Source: Bacteroidota bacterium (GTDB lineage Bacteria > Bacteroidota > Bacteroidia > Flavobacteriales > Flavobacteriaceae). Taken from it: DNA of 5,837 nucleotides. Where the stretch lies: positions 1 through 5,837 of the forward strand of contig JAEWLN010000049.1 of assembly GCA_023457535.1 (NCBI GenBank). The letters run 5' to 3'. The translations under genes and the position numbers were made by a program. Positions 1 through 5,836 of this stretch are shown here, one piece after another (position 1 is the first letter of the stretch; the number at the start of each line of letters is the position of its first letter). Under the pieces are notes generated by a model, which was given only the letters and a program-made list of their open reading frames with translations, made no database searches and had not been told where the DNA came from.

Positions 1-2
1 CG

Positions 3-428
3 CTCGAAGTATGCTTGGCGACAGGACAACCGTATTCCAAATTCCGCAAACAAAAGAAAAATACACGCCGATTTACACCGATCGTAATCGGGCTTGAGGC
101 CGATCGCGCGGTGATTTACGAGCGCATCAACCGCCGCGTCGGTTTGATGATGGATGCCGGCTTGCTCGACGAGGCGCGAATGTTATTGCCGCACCGGGAT
201 TTGAACGCGCTGCAAACTGTAGGTTATCGCGAATTGTTCCGCTATTTTGACGGCGAGGATACGCTTGAACAGGCCGTAGAAGAAATCAGGAAAAATACGC
301 GCCGGTTTGCCAAACGCCAGCTTACGTGGTTCAAGCGACTCGACAATGCCCGATGGTTTGACTTCGAAACCGACCTTGCGCAGATTACGCACTATATCCA
401 ATCCCAAATCGATCCCCAATGCCTGTAA
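3..428 (+). CDS. miaA: tRNA dimethylallyltransferase MiaA, C-terminal part (cut by the left edge)
   Basis: MiaA transfers a dimethylallyl group from DMAPP to N6 of adenosine 37 in tRNAs that read UNN codons; it is a soluble cytoplasmic enzyme. Only the last 141 residues are visible, roughly the C-terminal half of a family that usually has about 300 residues. The open frame runs off the left edge, so the P-loop and DMAPP-binding N-terminus are outside, and a TTG at 15 should not be taken as the start. Seen here: the LEVCLATGQPYS segment at fragment residues 1-12 (the family's R-A-L-E-V---TG-P-S region), RINRRV (41-46) with the following M..GLLDEA, QTVGYREL (71-78), and the hallmark TRRFAKRQLTWFKRL (99-113), which in characterised MiaA lies near the tRNA anticodon stem. 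The last 10 nt overlap the start of the thioesterase gene, suggesting one transcript and translational coupling. Identity is secure from these motifs; only the missing N-terminus is unknown. Confidence 0.95.
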   Translation, partial: LEVCLATGQPYSKFRKQKKNTRRFTPIVIGLEADRAVIYERINRRVGLMMDAGLLDEARMLLPHRDLNALQTVGYRELFRYFDGEDTLEQAVEEIRKNTRRFAKRQLTWFKRLDNARWFDFETDLAQITHYIQSQIDPQCL

Positions 429-1171
429 ACGCCGATTTTCATTCTGTATACGAACATACCTGGAACATTAACTTCACCATGTGCGCCCCCAACGGCCACC
501 TTGATTATGTGAGTTTGTGCAACCTCTTGCAATTGACTGCTGCCGAACATTCCATTTCCGGCGGTTTGAGCTTCACCGACATGCAGCATTTCGACCAGGC
601 GTGGGTGCTGAGCCGGATGCGCATTGAAATCGACGCGTTGCCGCGATGGCAGGACCAGGTTGTGGTGCGAACGTGGATCGAAAGTTTGCAGGGAGCCAAC
701 TCTGTGCGGAATATGGAAGTTTTCCTAAACGGAAAAAAGATTGTGGGCGCCGCGACGCTGTGGGCCGTGCTGAACACCAAAATGCGAAAAGCCGAACCTT
801 TGGCGCTGCCGCACGACCATTTTGAAAAATTCCCTAACCGCCATGCGACACGGCAACCTGTGGGACGTCTTAACTTTTTGCGCCAAACAAGCACCGCTGC
901 TGCGCGCCGCGTGATGTTGTCAGACCTGGACATCGTGAACCATGCCAATAATGTAAAATACCTGGAGTGGTGCCTGGATGCGCTCGATCCGGAGCAAGTC
1001 CTGGCAATGAAGCTTGAAACGCTCGAAATGAATTTCCTGCGTGAACTCAACCTGGGTGATAGCGTGCAGATCAATGTAGCGCCGGGCGAAACGCCGTCGT
1101 TTTTTTCGATCGGGAAGGATGGAAAAGTTTGTTTTGCGCTCGAGATGACCTGGAAACAAGGGGTGCGTTAG
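419..1171 (+). CDS. acyl-ACP thioesterase (FatA/FatB-like, double hotdog)
   Basis: This 250-residue protein fits the acyl-ACP thioesterase family (plant FatA/FatB and bacterial homologues), which hydrolyses acyl-ACP to free fatty acid in the cytoplasm. The length suits a bacterial two-hotdog enzyme without a transit peptide. The N-terminal hotdog (about 8-130) carries the GHLDYVSLCNLLQLTAAEHS segment and the RMRIEIDALPRWQDQVVVRTW strand pair, typical of the family's substrate-binding half. The C-terminal hotdog (about 148-250) carries the catalytic-type motif DLDIVNHANNVKYLEW (169-184), which aligns with the plant FatB motif D-L-D-V-N-Q-H-V-N-N. D171, H175 and N178 match it, and E209 in NFLREL sits where FatB has its fourth active-site residue. 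V173 replaces the Asn two before the His (see findings). The ATG at 419 lies inside the end of miaA and the N-terminus begins as expected, so I keep this start. Chain-length preference cannot be read from sequence. Its physiological role in Bacteroidota is inferred only from the family. Confidence 0.88.
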   Translation: MPVNADFHSVYEHTWNINFTMCAPNGHLDYVSLCNLLQLTAAEHSISGGLSFTDMQHFDQAWVLSRMRIEIDALPRWQDQVVVRTWIESLQGANSVRNMEVFLNGKKIVGAATLWAVLNTKMRKAEPLALPHDHFEKFPNRHATRQPVGRLNFLRQTSTAAARRVMLSDLDIVNHANNVKYLEWCLDALDPEQVLAMKLETLEMNFLRELNLGDSVQINVAPGETPSFFSIGKDGKVCFALEMTWKQGVR

Positions 1172-1338
1172 CGATGGGAGCGGCATCCTTTTGCCGACCA
1201 TCGGCAGGCAAAAGATACAGCGTACAGCGCGGTGGCGGCGAGCACAATGCGATCAGCTTTGTGCGAGCCGGTAAACGCCATAAAAAAGCCCCGGAGATCC
1301 GAGGCAATTGGTGTGGAACAGCTGGCAGCAATGGCTTG
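1172..1338. other. convergent intergenic gap with three inverted repeats, no gene
   Basis: This gap separates the 3' ends of the thioesterase (+) and the response regulator (-). It contains three hairpin-capable repeats. The first is CTTTTGCC/GGCAAAAG at 1188-1195/1207-1214, which competes with a nested TGCCGA/TCGGCA at 1192-1197/1201-1206. The second is GCACAA plus GC, paired with GC plus TTGTGC, at 1242-1264 with one T-T mismatch. The third is the terminator listed separately. Neither of the first two is followed by a T-run on the + strand, so no textbook + strand terminator is visible. The only open frames (37 residues on -, and a + frame that runs on into antisense of the regulator) show no recognisable protein. 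Confidence 0.6.
1282..1305 (-). terminator. intrinsic terminator of the kinase-regulator operon
   Basis: Read on the - strand, GCCTCGG (1305-1299), loop ATCT, CCGGGGC (1294-1288) form a 7-bp stem with one T-G wobble, followed at once by six T (1287-1282). It starts 33 nt after the regulator's stop codon, the right place to end the two-component operon. It does not work as a + strand terminator because AATTGG, not a T-run, follows on that side. Confidence 0.85.
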
Positions 1339-2052
1339 CTATTCTGCTTTATTTTTGACGACCAACCTGAACCCTTCGCCGTGAATGTTGAGAATTTCGA
1401 CATCTTCGTCGGCTTTGAGGTATTTGCGCAGCTTGGCAATGTAAACGTCCATACTCCTGGACGTGAAATAGTTGTCGTCGCGCCAGATTTTGGTAAGCGC
1501 GAGTTCACGCGGCATCAGATCGTTCTCATAAACGGCCAGCATTTTCAACAATTCGTTTTCCTTTGGCGAAAGTTTGATTGGTTCCTCGTTTTTGTAAGTC
1601 AGGAAACGCAATTTTGAATTGAGGTGGAAATTGCCGATCTGGAACTCGAATTTGACGTGGTCGTTCTTGATATCGGCCTGTTTGCGCTGGATGATGGCTT
1701 TGATCTTCATCAAAAGCACTTCTGAATCGAACGGTTTGTTCAGGTAATCGTCCGCCCCTACTTTGTAGCCTTTGAGCACATCTTCCTTCATCGATTTTGC
1801 CGTCAGGAAGATAATGGGTACATCTTTGTTTTTTTCGCGGATTTCCTTGGCCAGCGTATAGCCGTCCTTGTAAGGCATCATGACGTCGAGAATGCACAAA
1901 TCGTAGGTATCTTTTTTGAATTTCTCGAAACCTTCCATGCCGTTTTTGGCCAATGTTACATCGAAATCGTTGAGGGTCAGGTAATCTTTTAGTATGGCTC
2001 CAAAATTCTGATCGTCTTCGACCAAAAGGATTTTCTTATTTTCTGTTTCCAT
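1339..2052 (-). CDS. OmpR/PhoB-type response regulator (RprY-like)
   Basis: A 237-residue DNA-binding response regulator, the cytoplasmic output of the adjacent kinase. The receiver domain (about 7-122) is complete: acidic pocket E12-D13-D14, phospho-acceptor D56 in DLCILDVMMP, switch threonine T84 in IIFLTAK, and K106 in the NKPF loop. The winged-helix domain (about 135-233) includes LSPKENELLKML (161-172), the recognition-helix region SRSMDVYIAKLRKYL (198-212), and HGEGFRLV (224-231) in place of the common RGVGYRL wing. All residues needed for phosphotransfer are present, so it should be an active phospho-regulated factor. The start lies 8 bp after the kinase stop; the spacer AAATATAT has no Shine-Dalgarno sequence, as is usual in this phylum. 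Architecture and pairing resemble RprY of the Bacteroides RprX/RprY system, which I infer from family knowledge rather than an alignment. Its targets cannot be told from here. Confidence 0.93.
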   Translation of the reverse strand: METENKKILLVEDDQNFGAILKDYLTLNDFDVTLAKNGMEGFEKFKKDTYDLCILDVMMPYKDGYTLAKEIREKNKDVPIIFLTAKSMKEDVLKGYKVGADDYLNKPFDSEVLLMKIKAIIQRKQADIKNDHVKFEFQIGNFHLNSKLRFLTYKNEEPIKLSPKENELLKMLAVYENDLMPRELALTKIWRDDNYFTSRSMDVYIAKLRKYLKADEDVEILNIHGEGFRLVVKNKAE

Positions 2053-2060
2053 ATATATTT

Positions 2061-3638
2061 TTAATTAATGAGTGGTATTTTAATAATGAACGTACTTCCT
2101 TTTCCTTTTTCACTTTCAACAAATATCTGACCGTTGTGGTCGTCTATGATCCTTTTCACATAAGCAAGCCCAAGCCCGTGGCCCTTGACGTTGTGCAAAT
2201 CGCCGGTGTGCTCGCGGTAGAATTTTTCAAAAATCCGCTTTTGGGCCACTTTGCTCATCCCGGCACCCTGGTCTTTGACTTTTACGATCACGAAATCTTT
2301 GACATTTTCCGTATATATATCGATGACAGGCGCCTCGGGCGAATACTTGATCGCATTGTCAAGAATGTTGACGATCACATTGGTAAAATGTACATCGTTG
2401 AGCAATACGGTTGTACGCGTTGCGGCAAAATGTGTCGTTATCGTACCCTGGCGGTCTTCGATGATCAGATTGACATGATCGATCGCATCCTCGATAATGT
2501 CCTGGATATTGTTCGACTCCTTGCTGATTTCGAGCTCTTTTTTCTCGAGTTTTGAAATCCTGAGTACATTTTCCACCTGCGCATGCATGCGTTTGTTTTC
2601 GTCGCGGATCATTTGCAGATAACGCGTCACTTTCTCGTTATCGTTGATGATCTTTGGATTCTTGATCGCGTCGAGCGCGAGGTTTATAGTGGCTATAGGC
2701 GTTTTGAACTCATGGGTCATGTTGTTGATGAAATCGGTCTTGATTTCCGATATATGACGCTGACGGATCAGTTGGTTCAAAGCGCTCGAATAGGCTATAA
2801 TGATGATCAGGGTAAAAACAATCGACAGAATCGTGATCCCTACCAAGTCCGAGAACAGAAACCGCTCTTTGTGCGGAAAACTGACCATGAGCTGGTATTT
2901 GTTGTTTCCCTCATTATCGGCGAAAATCGGGATCGTGTACGTATCATTTTTGGCGTACCTGAACTGGTCCGACTGGATTTTCGTAGCCAGCCCATTGCTG
3001 TAAACGCCGTACTCAAACGGTGTTTTGACCCCATATTCGTTAAGCTCGGTAAAGAGCAACTGCTCGAGTTTTTCTTTAGAAACGCGTTCCTGCAGCGGTT
3101 TGGCCGAAGCAATATCCTTGAAAAAAATCTCAAACTGCGCATTGTCCAGAATATCGAGATGGCCGGTTTTCTGGATTTTGACATCGGGGATGATTTTTTG
3201 CTGCACGGCGTTATCGATGCCGTTGTTATAGACTTCGGTGACGCGTTTGGACGAAAAATTCTTTAACTTTAAACTGTCTACTTTTTTATCAAAGAACGAA
3301 GCAGAGATGTTGTAATCTTCAGAAATGATACTGTTCGAATAAATGATCGTTTCGTTCGTACGCGAATTCCGCTGGTAATAGCCAAACTCAAGAAAATCAC
3401 TCTTTTGGGGTTCTTTCCCGATGCTGTCCTTGAGTTTTTTGTACTTATCGATAAAGCTGTAGGCTTCCTCTTTTTGCAGCTTGTCGGCTACATTGCCAAT
3501 GACCTGCTTGACGTGGAAACGGAACTGCTCTTCGTTGTTTTTGAATGAAGTATTGAACCAATATACCTGAACCAAAATGATGCCTATCAAGGACAAGCTC
3601 ATCAATAAAACAAGCAATCGGAAAAACAATTTATTCAT
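2061..3638 (-). CDS. membrane sensor histidine kinase (RprX-like)
   Basis: A 525-residue inner-membrane sensor kinase that should phosphorylate the regulator encoded just downstream. TM1 spans about 5-27 and TM2 about 264-285, enclosing a roughly 235-residue periplasmic region (about 29-262) that I cannot assign to a named sensor fold. After TM2 a short linker leads directly into the DHp helix with no clear HAMP domain; the phospho-acceptor is H309 in NNMTHEFKTP. The catalytic domain has the N box N424/N428 (NILDNAIKYS), G1 box DQGAG (456-460), F box IFEKFYRE (469-476) and G2 box GHGLGLA (486-492), all intact, so kinase activity is expected. The 525-residue length and the kinase-then-regulator order match Bacteroidota RprX-type pairs. 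The sensor-coding part is notably AT-rich (about 30-35% GC in sampled lines) against its flanks. The signal sensed is unknown. The N-terminus MNKLFFRLLVLL directly precedes TM1, supporting the chosen ATG. Confidence 0.94.
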   Translation of the reverse strand: MNKLFFRLLVLLMSLSLIGIILVQVYWFNTSFKNNEEQFRFHVKQVIGNVADKLQKEEAYSFIDKYKKLKDSIGKEPQKSDFLEFGYYQRNSRTNETIIYSNSIISEDYNISASFFDKKVDSLKLKNFSSKRVTEVYNNGIDNAVQQKIIPDVKIQKTGHLDILDNAQFEIFFKDIASAKPLQERVSKEKLEQLLFTELNEYGVKTPFEYGVYSNGLATKIQSDQFRYAKNDTYTIPIFADNEGNNKYQLMVSFPHKERFLFSDLVGITILSIVFTLIIIIAYSSALNQLIRQRHISEIKTDFINNMTHEFKTPIATINLALDAIKNPKIINDNEKVTRYLQMIRDENKRMHAQVENVLRISKLEKKELEISKESNNIQDIIEDAIDHVNLIIEDRQGTITTHFAATRTTVLLNDVHFTNVIVNILDNAIKYSPEAPVIDIYTENVKDFVIVKVKDQGAGMSKVAQKRIFEKFYREHTGDLHNVKGHGLGLAYVKRIIDDHNGQIFVESEKGKGSTFIIKIPLIN

Positions 3639-3639
3639 A

Positions 3640-3699
3640 TTAACAAAGTTAGGATTTTAACATTTGAGCGTTAAATACATTAACCAAAGATTAACATTT
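3640..3699. repeat. cluster of TTAAC/GTTAA words in the spacer upstream of the kinase gene
   Basis: The + strand word TTAAC starts at 3640, 3657, 3680 and 3691, and its complement GTTAA lies at 3670-3674. GTTAA-N5-TTAAC (3670-3684) is a perfect inverted repeat. TTAACATTT occurs twice (3657-3665 and 3691-3699), 34 bp apart, and the copies at 3680 and 3691 are 11 bp apart, about one helical turn. This could be an operator, perhaps for autoregulation by the OmpR-type regulator, whose family binds direct repeats at about that spacing. The function is inference only. Confidence 0.35.
3644..3651 (-). promoter_or_regulatory. candidate -7 promoter element for the kinase-regulator operon
   Basis: TAACTTTG on the - strand matches the Bacteroidota -7 consensus TAnnTTTG exactly. 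No good TTG/TTTG -33 element lies 17-23 bp upstream; the nearest sequence there is TTTAACG. Only 5 nt separate the motif from the kinase ATG, so if it is used the transcript would be leaderless or nearly so. In an AT-rich spacer, chance is a real alternative. Confidence 0.4.
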
Positions 3700-3717
3700 A
3701 AACTGTTTTTTGCCGAT

Positions 3718-4293
3718 TTATAGATTTTTTAAGATTTCTTTTGCTTGTTTTTCAGCTTCCTCCAGATGGGTGTTATCGATTACAAAATCGCTTTTCGCCG
3801 CGCGGTCCGAATCAGTGATTTGGCTACCAATGCGTTGCAGCACCTGGCGGCGCGTGACGCCGTCTCGTCGCATTACGCGATCAATCCGTATTTCTACAGG
3901 CGCCGTGACAGAGATGATTTTATCGCAATCTAGATGGCTTCCGCTTTCAAACAATATGGCGCTTTCGCGGATGACCCACGGTTTGTCGCGATGGCCGGCG
4001 AGCCAACGGGCAAAATCGGCGTGTACCACCGGATGGATAATGTTGTTGAGCTTTTTCAGCTGTGACGGATCTTTGAATACGATGTCCGACATTTTCCCTC
4101 GGTCGAGTTGGCCGCCCGCAATGACAAAATCGCCGAATTGCGCGCGGATTTGCGCGATTACGGCCGGTGAGTCGGTCAGTATCCTGCCGCGGTCGTCAGC
4201 CACATACACGGGGATGCCCATTTTTTCGAACATCTTTCCAATCGTTGTTTTGCCGCTGCCGATACCGCCGGTAAGTCCGAGTATCTTTGTCAT
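3718..4293 (-). CDS. coaE: dephospho-CoA kinase
   Basis: CoaE phosphorylates the 3'-hydroxyl of dephospho-CoA with ATP, the last step of coenzyme A synthesis, in the cytoplasm. The 191 residues match the usual 190-205. Visible are the P-loop GGIGSGKT (9-16), the ADD motif (32-34) at the position of E. coli's D-A-D, where D33 is the conserved acid, the LDR segment (64-66), the NNIIHPVVH motif (83-91), ESAILFESG (110-118) as the Bacteroidota form of the PLLFE-type strand, the lid region RIDRVMRRDGVTR (136-148), and the C-terminal SDFVIDN (168-174). The protein is complete. Its ATG overlaps the TGA of the upstream glycosyltransferase (ATGA, 4290-4293), so the two are probably translationally coupled on one transcript. 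No intrinsic terminator follows it in the 79 bp before the kinase gene, so read-through into that operon is possible. Confidence 0.96.
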   Translation of the reverse strand: MTKILGLTGGIGSGKTTIGKMFEKMGIPVYVADDRGRILTDSPAVIAQIRAQFGDFVIAGGQLDRGKMSDIVFKDPSQLKKLNNIIHPVVHADFARWLAGHRDKPWVIRESAILFESGSHLDCDKIISVTAPVEIRIDRVMRRDGVTRRQVLQRIGSQITDSDRAAKSDFVIDNTHLEEAEKQAKEILKNL

Positions 4294-5288
4294 TTTTTGA
4301 AAAATAATTCGGGGAATGCGCGCTCAGGGGCTTGCTTGAACACCCGTACTTTGAAAAATGATTGCAGGTAGCCCGATCCGTACCCAAAAAACTGAATCGC
4401 AACGGCGGCCACGGCAAACCATCCTATTTTAAAGCTCTTATTCTGAACCGATGCAAACACCAGTATACCCGCAAAATAAACGCCGATGTTGGCCAAAAAC
4501 ACCGGATACCCGAATATTCCCAATACCACCGAGAATAGTGTGAACAACACAAAAACCGAAGGCATCCAAAACGTCAGTTTGGCGTGTCGCGGATGCCAGG
4601 AATCCAGTATAGGCCGGGCTTTGCCAAATTTATTGACCTGCACGCGAAATTTTTGCCAATCGATGCGCCGCTTGTGAAATACAAACGCGCGCGAAAAAAG
4701 TGCCGTTTGAAACCCGAGGTCCCACAATCGGATCGATAAATCCGGATCCTCGCCCGGATGGATGTTTCCAAATCCGCCTGAGGCTTCAAAAGCCCTTCTT
4801 GACAAACCCATATTGAAACTGCGTGGCTGGAATTTCGCAATTTGTTCTGATCCGCCGCGGATACCCCCTGTGGTCATAAACGAAGTCATCGCGAAATTGA
4901 TGGCTTTTTGAATGTCTGTAAACGAATCGAGCGCGGCATCCGGTCCGCCAAAACAATCCACCGGACGCGCGGCAAGCGCATTTTCAACTTCGGACAAATA
5001 CTGCGCGGGAATGATGCAATCGGAATCAAAAATCAAAAAATAATCCCCTTTGGCTTTTCGCATGCCAAAATTTCGTGAATCACCCGGTCCTGAATTAGGC
5101 TTTGAATAATAAGAAATATCGAGTTTTCCGCGAAACAAATCCACCACGCCTTCGCTGGTTTGGCTCGAACCGTCTTCAACAATCACGATTTCAAAGGGTT
5201 TGCCATAGGTCGTGGCCGATAAGCTCTCCAACAACTCCCCTACTTCGAACGGCCGGTTGTAGACGGGAATGATCAACGAAAAATACAT
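4290..5288 (-). CDS. family 2 glycosyltransferase with C-terminal membrane segments
   Basis: A 332-residue GT-A-fold glycosyltransferase that should transfer a sugar from a nucleotide-sugar donor; donor and acceptor cannot be read from sequence. The N-terminal nucleotide-binding part starts with FSLIIPVYNRP (3-13), followed by VIVEDGSS (35-42), the metal-binding FDSD (87-90, the DxD-type motif) and an acceptor-side GEDPDLSIRLWDLG (179-192) with the expected ED pair. After the catalytic domain come hydrophobic stretches at about 240-260, 262-281 and 287-311, so the enzyme is probably anchored in the inner membrane with the catalytic domain in the cytoplasm. I chose the ATG at 5288: the open frame extends 23 codons further to 5357, but that extension crosses the upstream gene's terminator and a promoter-like box, and family 2 enzymes normally begin directly at the first beta strand. 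It is coupled to coaE by a 4-nt overlap. A role in cell-surface polysaccharide or lipid glycosylation is only a guess. Confidence 0.88.
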   Translation of the reverse strand: MYFSLIIPVYNRPFEVGELLESLSATTYGKPFEIVIVEDGSSQTSEGVVDLFRGKLDISYYSKPNSGPGDSRNFGMRKAKGDYFLIFDSDCIIPAQYLSEVENALAARPVDCFGGPDAALDSFTDIQKAINFAMTSFMTTGGIRGGSEQIAKFQPRSFNMGLSRRAFEASGGFGNIHPGEDPDLSIRLWDLGFQTALFSRAFVFHKRRIDWQKFRVQVNKFGKARPILDSWHPRHAKLTFWMPSVFVLFTLFSVVLGIFGYPVFLANIGVYFAGILVFASVQNKSFKIGWFAVAAVAIQFFGYGSGYLQSFFKVRVFKQAPERAFPELFFKK

Positions 5289-5302
5289 GTGCGGATTTTT
5301 AA

Positions 5303-5310
5303 CAAAGATA
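5303..5310 (-). promoter_or_regulatory. candidate -7 promoter element for the glycosyltransferase-coaE unit
   Basis: TATCTTTG on the - strand matches TAnnTTTG exactly and ends 14 nt before the chosen ATG at 5288. It lies just downstream of the terminator of the preceding gene, where a new promoter is expected. No convincing -33 element is present, as the expected position falls in the terminator stem. The motif and the next bases (CTTTGTTAA) are shared with the candidate element before the kinase gene. Confidence 0.5.
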
Positions 5311-5314
5311 GCGC

Positions 5315-5342
5315 AAAAACAAAAAGCCACCGCGAGGGTGGC
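5315..5342 (-). terminator. intrinsic terminator of the T9SS cargo gene
   Basis: Read on the - strand, GCCACC (5342-5337), loop CTCGC, GGTGGC (5331-5326) form a perfect 6-bp GC-rich stem followed by TTTTTGTTTTT (5325-5315). It starts 20 nt after the stop codon of the secreted-protein gene. It separates that gene from the glycosyltransferase and argues against the longer open frame of the latter. Confidence 0.85.
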
Positions 5343-5362
5343 CTTTGAAAAAATCATATCGG

Positions 5363-5836
5363 TTATTCTTTGATAATTTTAAGGGTTTCCGACGATCCGC
5401 CGTCAGCCGTAACGCGAACCAAATATGCGCCAGGGGTCAGCTGCGATAAATCTACTGCTGCCTGCTCAGTATCGATCGTGCGCGTCATGACCTGTTGGCC
5501 CATCAGGTTGTAAACCGATACAGACGATAGCTTTTCGCGATAAGACAAATGCAGCACATCCTGAACAGGATTCGGGTAATAACGCAGGTCCGCACGGTCA
5601 AATCCAGCGGTTTTTAGCGAAGCGTTCCAGGCCGATACCTGAAATGTTCCGGCCATATCGTTGGCATATTCCCAAATGCGCGCGTAAAGGGTTTGACCCG
5701 GCGTCAAATTAGACAAATTCATCATTGAAAAAGCCCCGACGCCTTCATCGTCACTGCATCCCAACGCGGTCAGGTTGCCGCATTCTCCTGAAAACACGGT
5801 CATGACTGTATCCTGCAATGCCGATCCGGGATTAGG
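5363..5836 (-). CDS. secreted protein with type IX secretion C-terminal sorting domain, C-terminal part (cut by the right edge)
   Basis: The last 157 residues of a protein whose N-terminus lies beyond the right edge; the frame stays open to the end of the window, so a TTG near 5818 is not the start. Fragment residues about 9-72 look like the beta-sandwich repeat common in large Bacteroidota surface proteins: DTVMTVFSG, CGNLTALGCSDDEG with a possible C19-C27 disulfide, LTPGQTLYARIWEY, GTFQVSAW. From about 85 to the end is a type A T9SS sorting domain (Por secretion tail): YPNPVQDVLHL (87-97), SVYNLMGQQV (107-116), LSQLTPGAYLVRV (130-142), and the basic C-terminal ETLKIIKE. Such proteins cross the outer membrane through the T9SS, after which the tail is removed and the protein is released or anchored at the surface. 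The catalytic or adhesive part is not visible, so the function (protease, adhesin or other) cannot be called. Confidence 0.92.
   Translation of the reverse strand, partial: PNPGSALQDTVMTVFSGECGNLTALGCSDDEGVGAFSMMNLSNLTPGQTLYARIWEYANDMAGTFQVSAWNASLKTAGFDRADLRYYPNPVQDVLHLSYREKLSSVSVYNLMGQQVMTRTIDTEQAAVDLSQLTPGAYLVRVTADGGSSETLKIIKE

Noticed and set aside
505..1074. A 189-codon - strand open frame opposite the thioesterase.
   Set aside because: It is antisense to a well-supported gene, and its translation (rich in Ser, Arg and Cys) resembles no protein family.
1188..1214. Hairpin considered as an intrinsic terminator for the miaA-thioesterase transcript.
   Set aside because: No T-run follows it on the + strand (the next bases are ATACAGCG), so it does not meet the standard criteria.
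1168..1281. A 37-codon - strand frame starting at 1281 in the convergent gap, containing a stretch (ADRIVLAATAL) faintly like the C-terminal part of a PIN-domain toxin; it is in frame with the regulator beyond its stop.
   Set aside because: It begins right at the terminator T-run, is very short, lacks any catalytic acidic residues beyond one Asp, and has no partner gene. The resemblance is too weak to call a gene or pseudogene.
2583..3266. A 227-codon + strand open frame opposite the histidine kinase.
   Set aside because: It is a complementary-strand shadow of the kinase gene with no motifs of its own.
3710..4300. A 196-codon + strand open frame opposite coaE.
   Set aside because: It is antisense to a clear coaE with intact motifs, its translation is Ser/Arg-rich with no recognisable domain, and it exists because of the codon pattern of the real gene.
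4290..5836. A functional link in which the glycosyltransferase modifies the neighbouring T9SS cargo protein.
   Set aside because: The genes are separated by a strong terminator and a separate promoter-like box, and adjacency alone is not evidence of a shared pathway.
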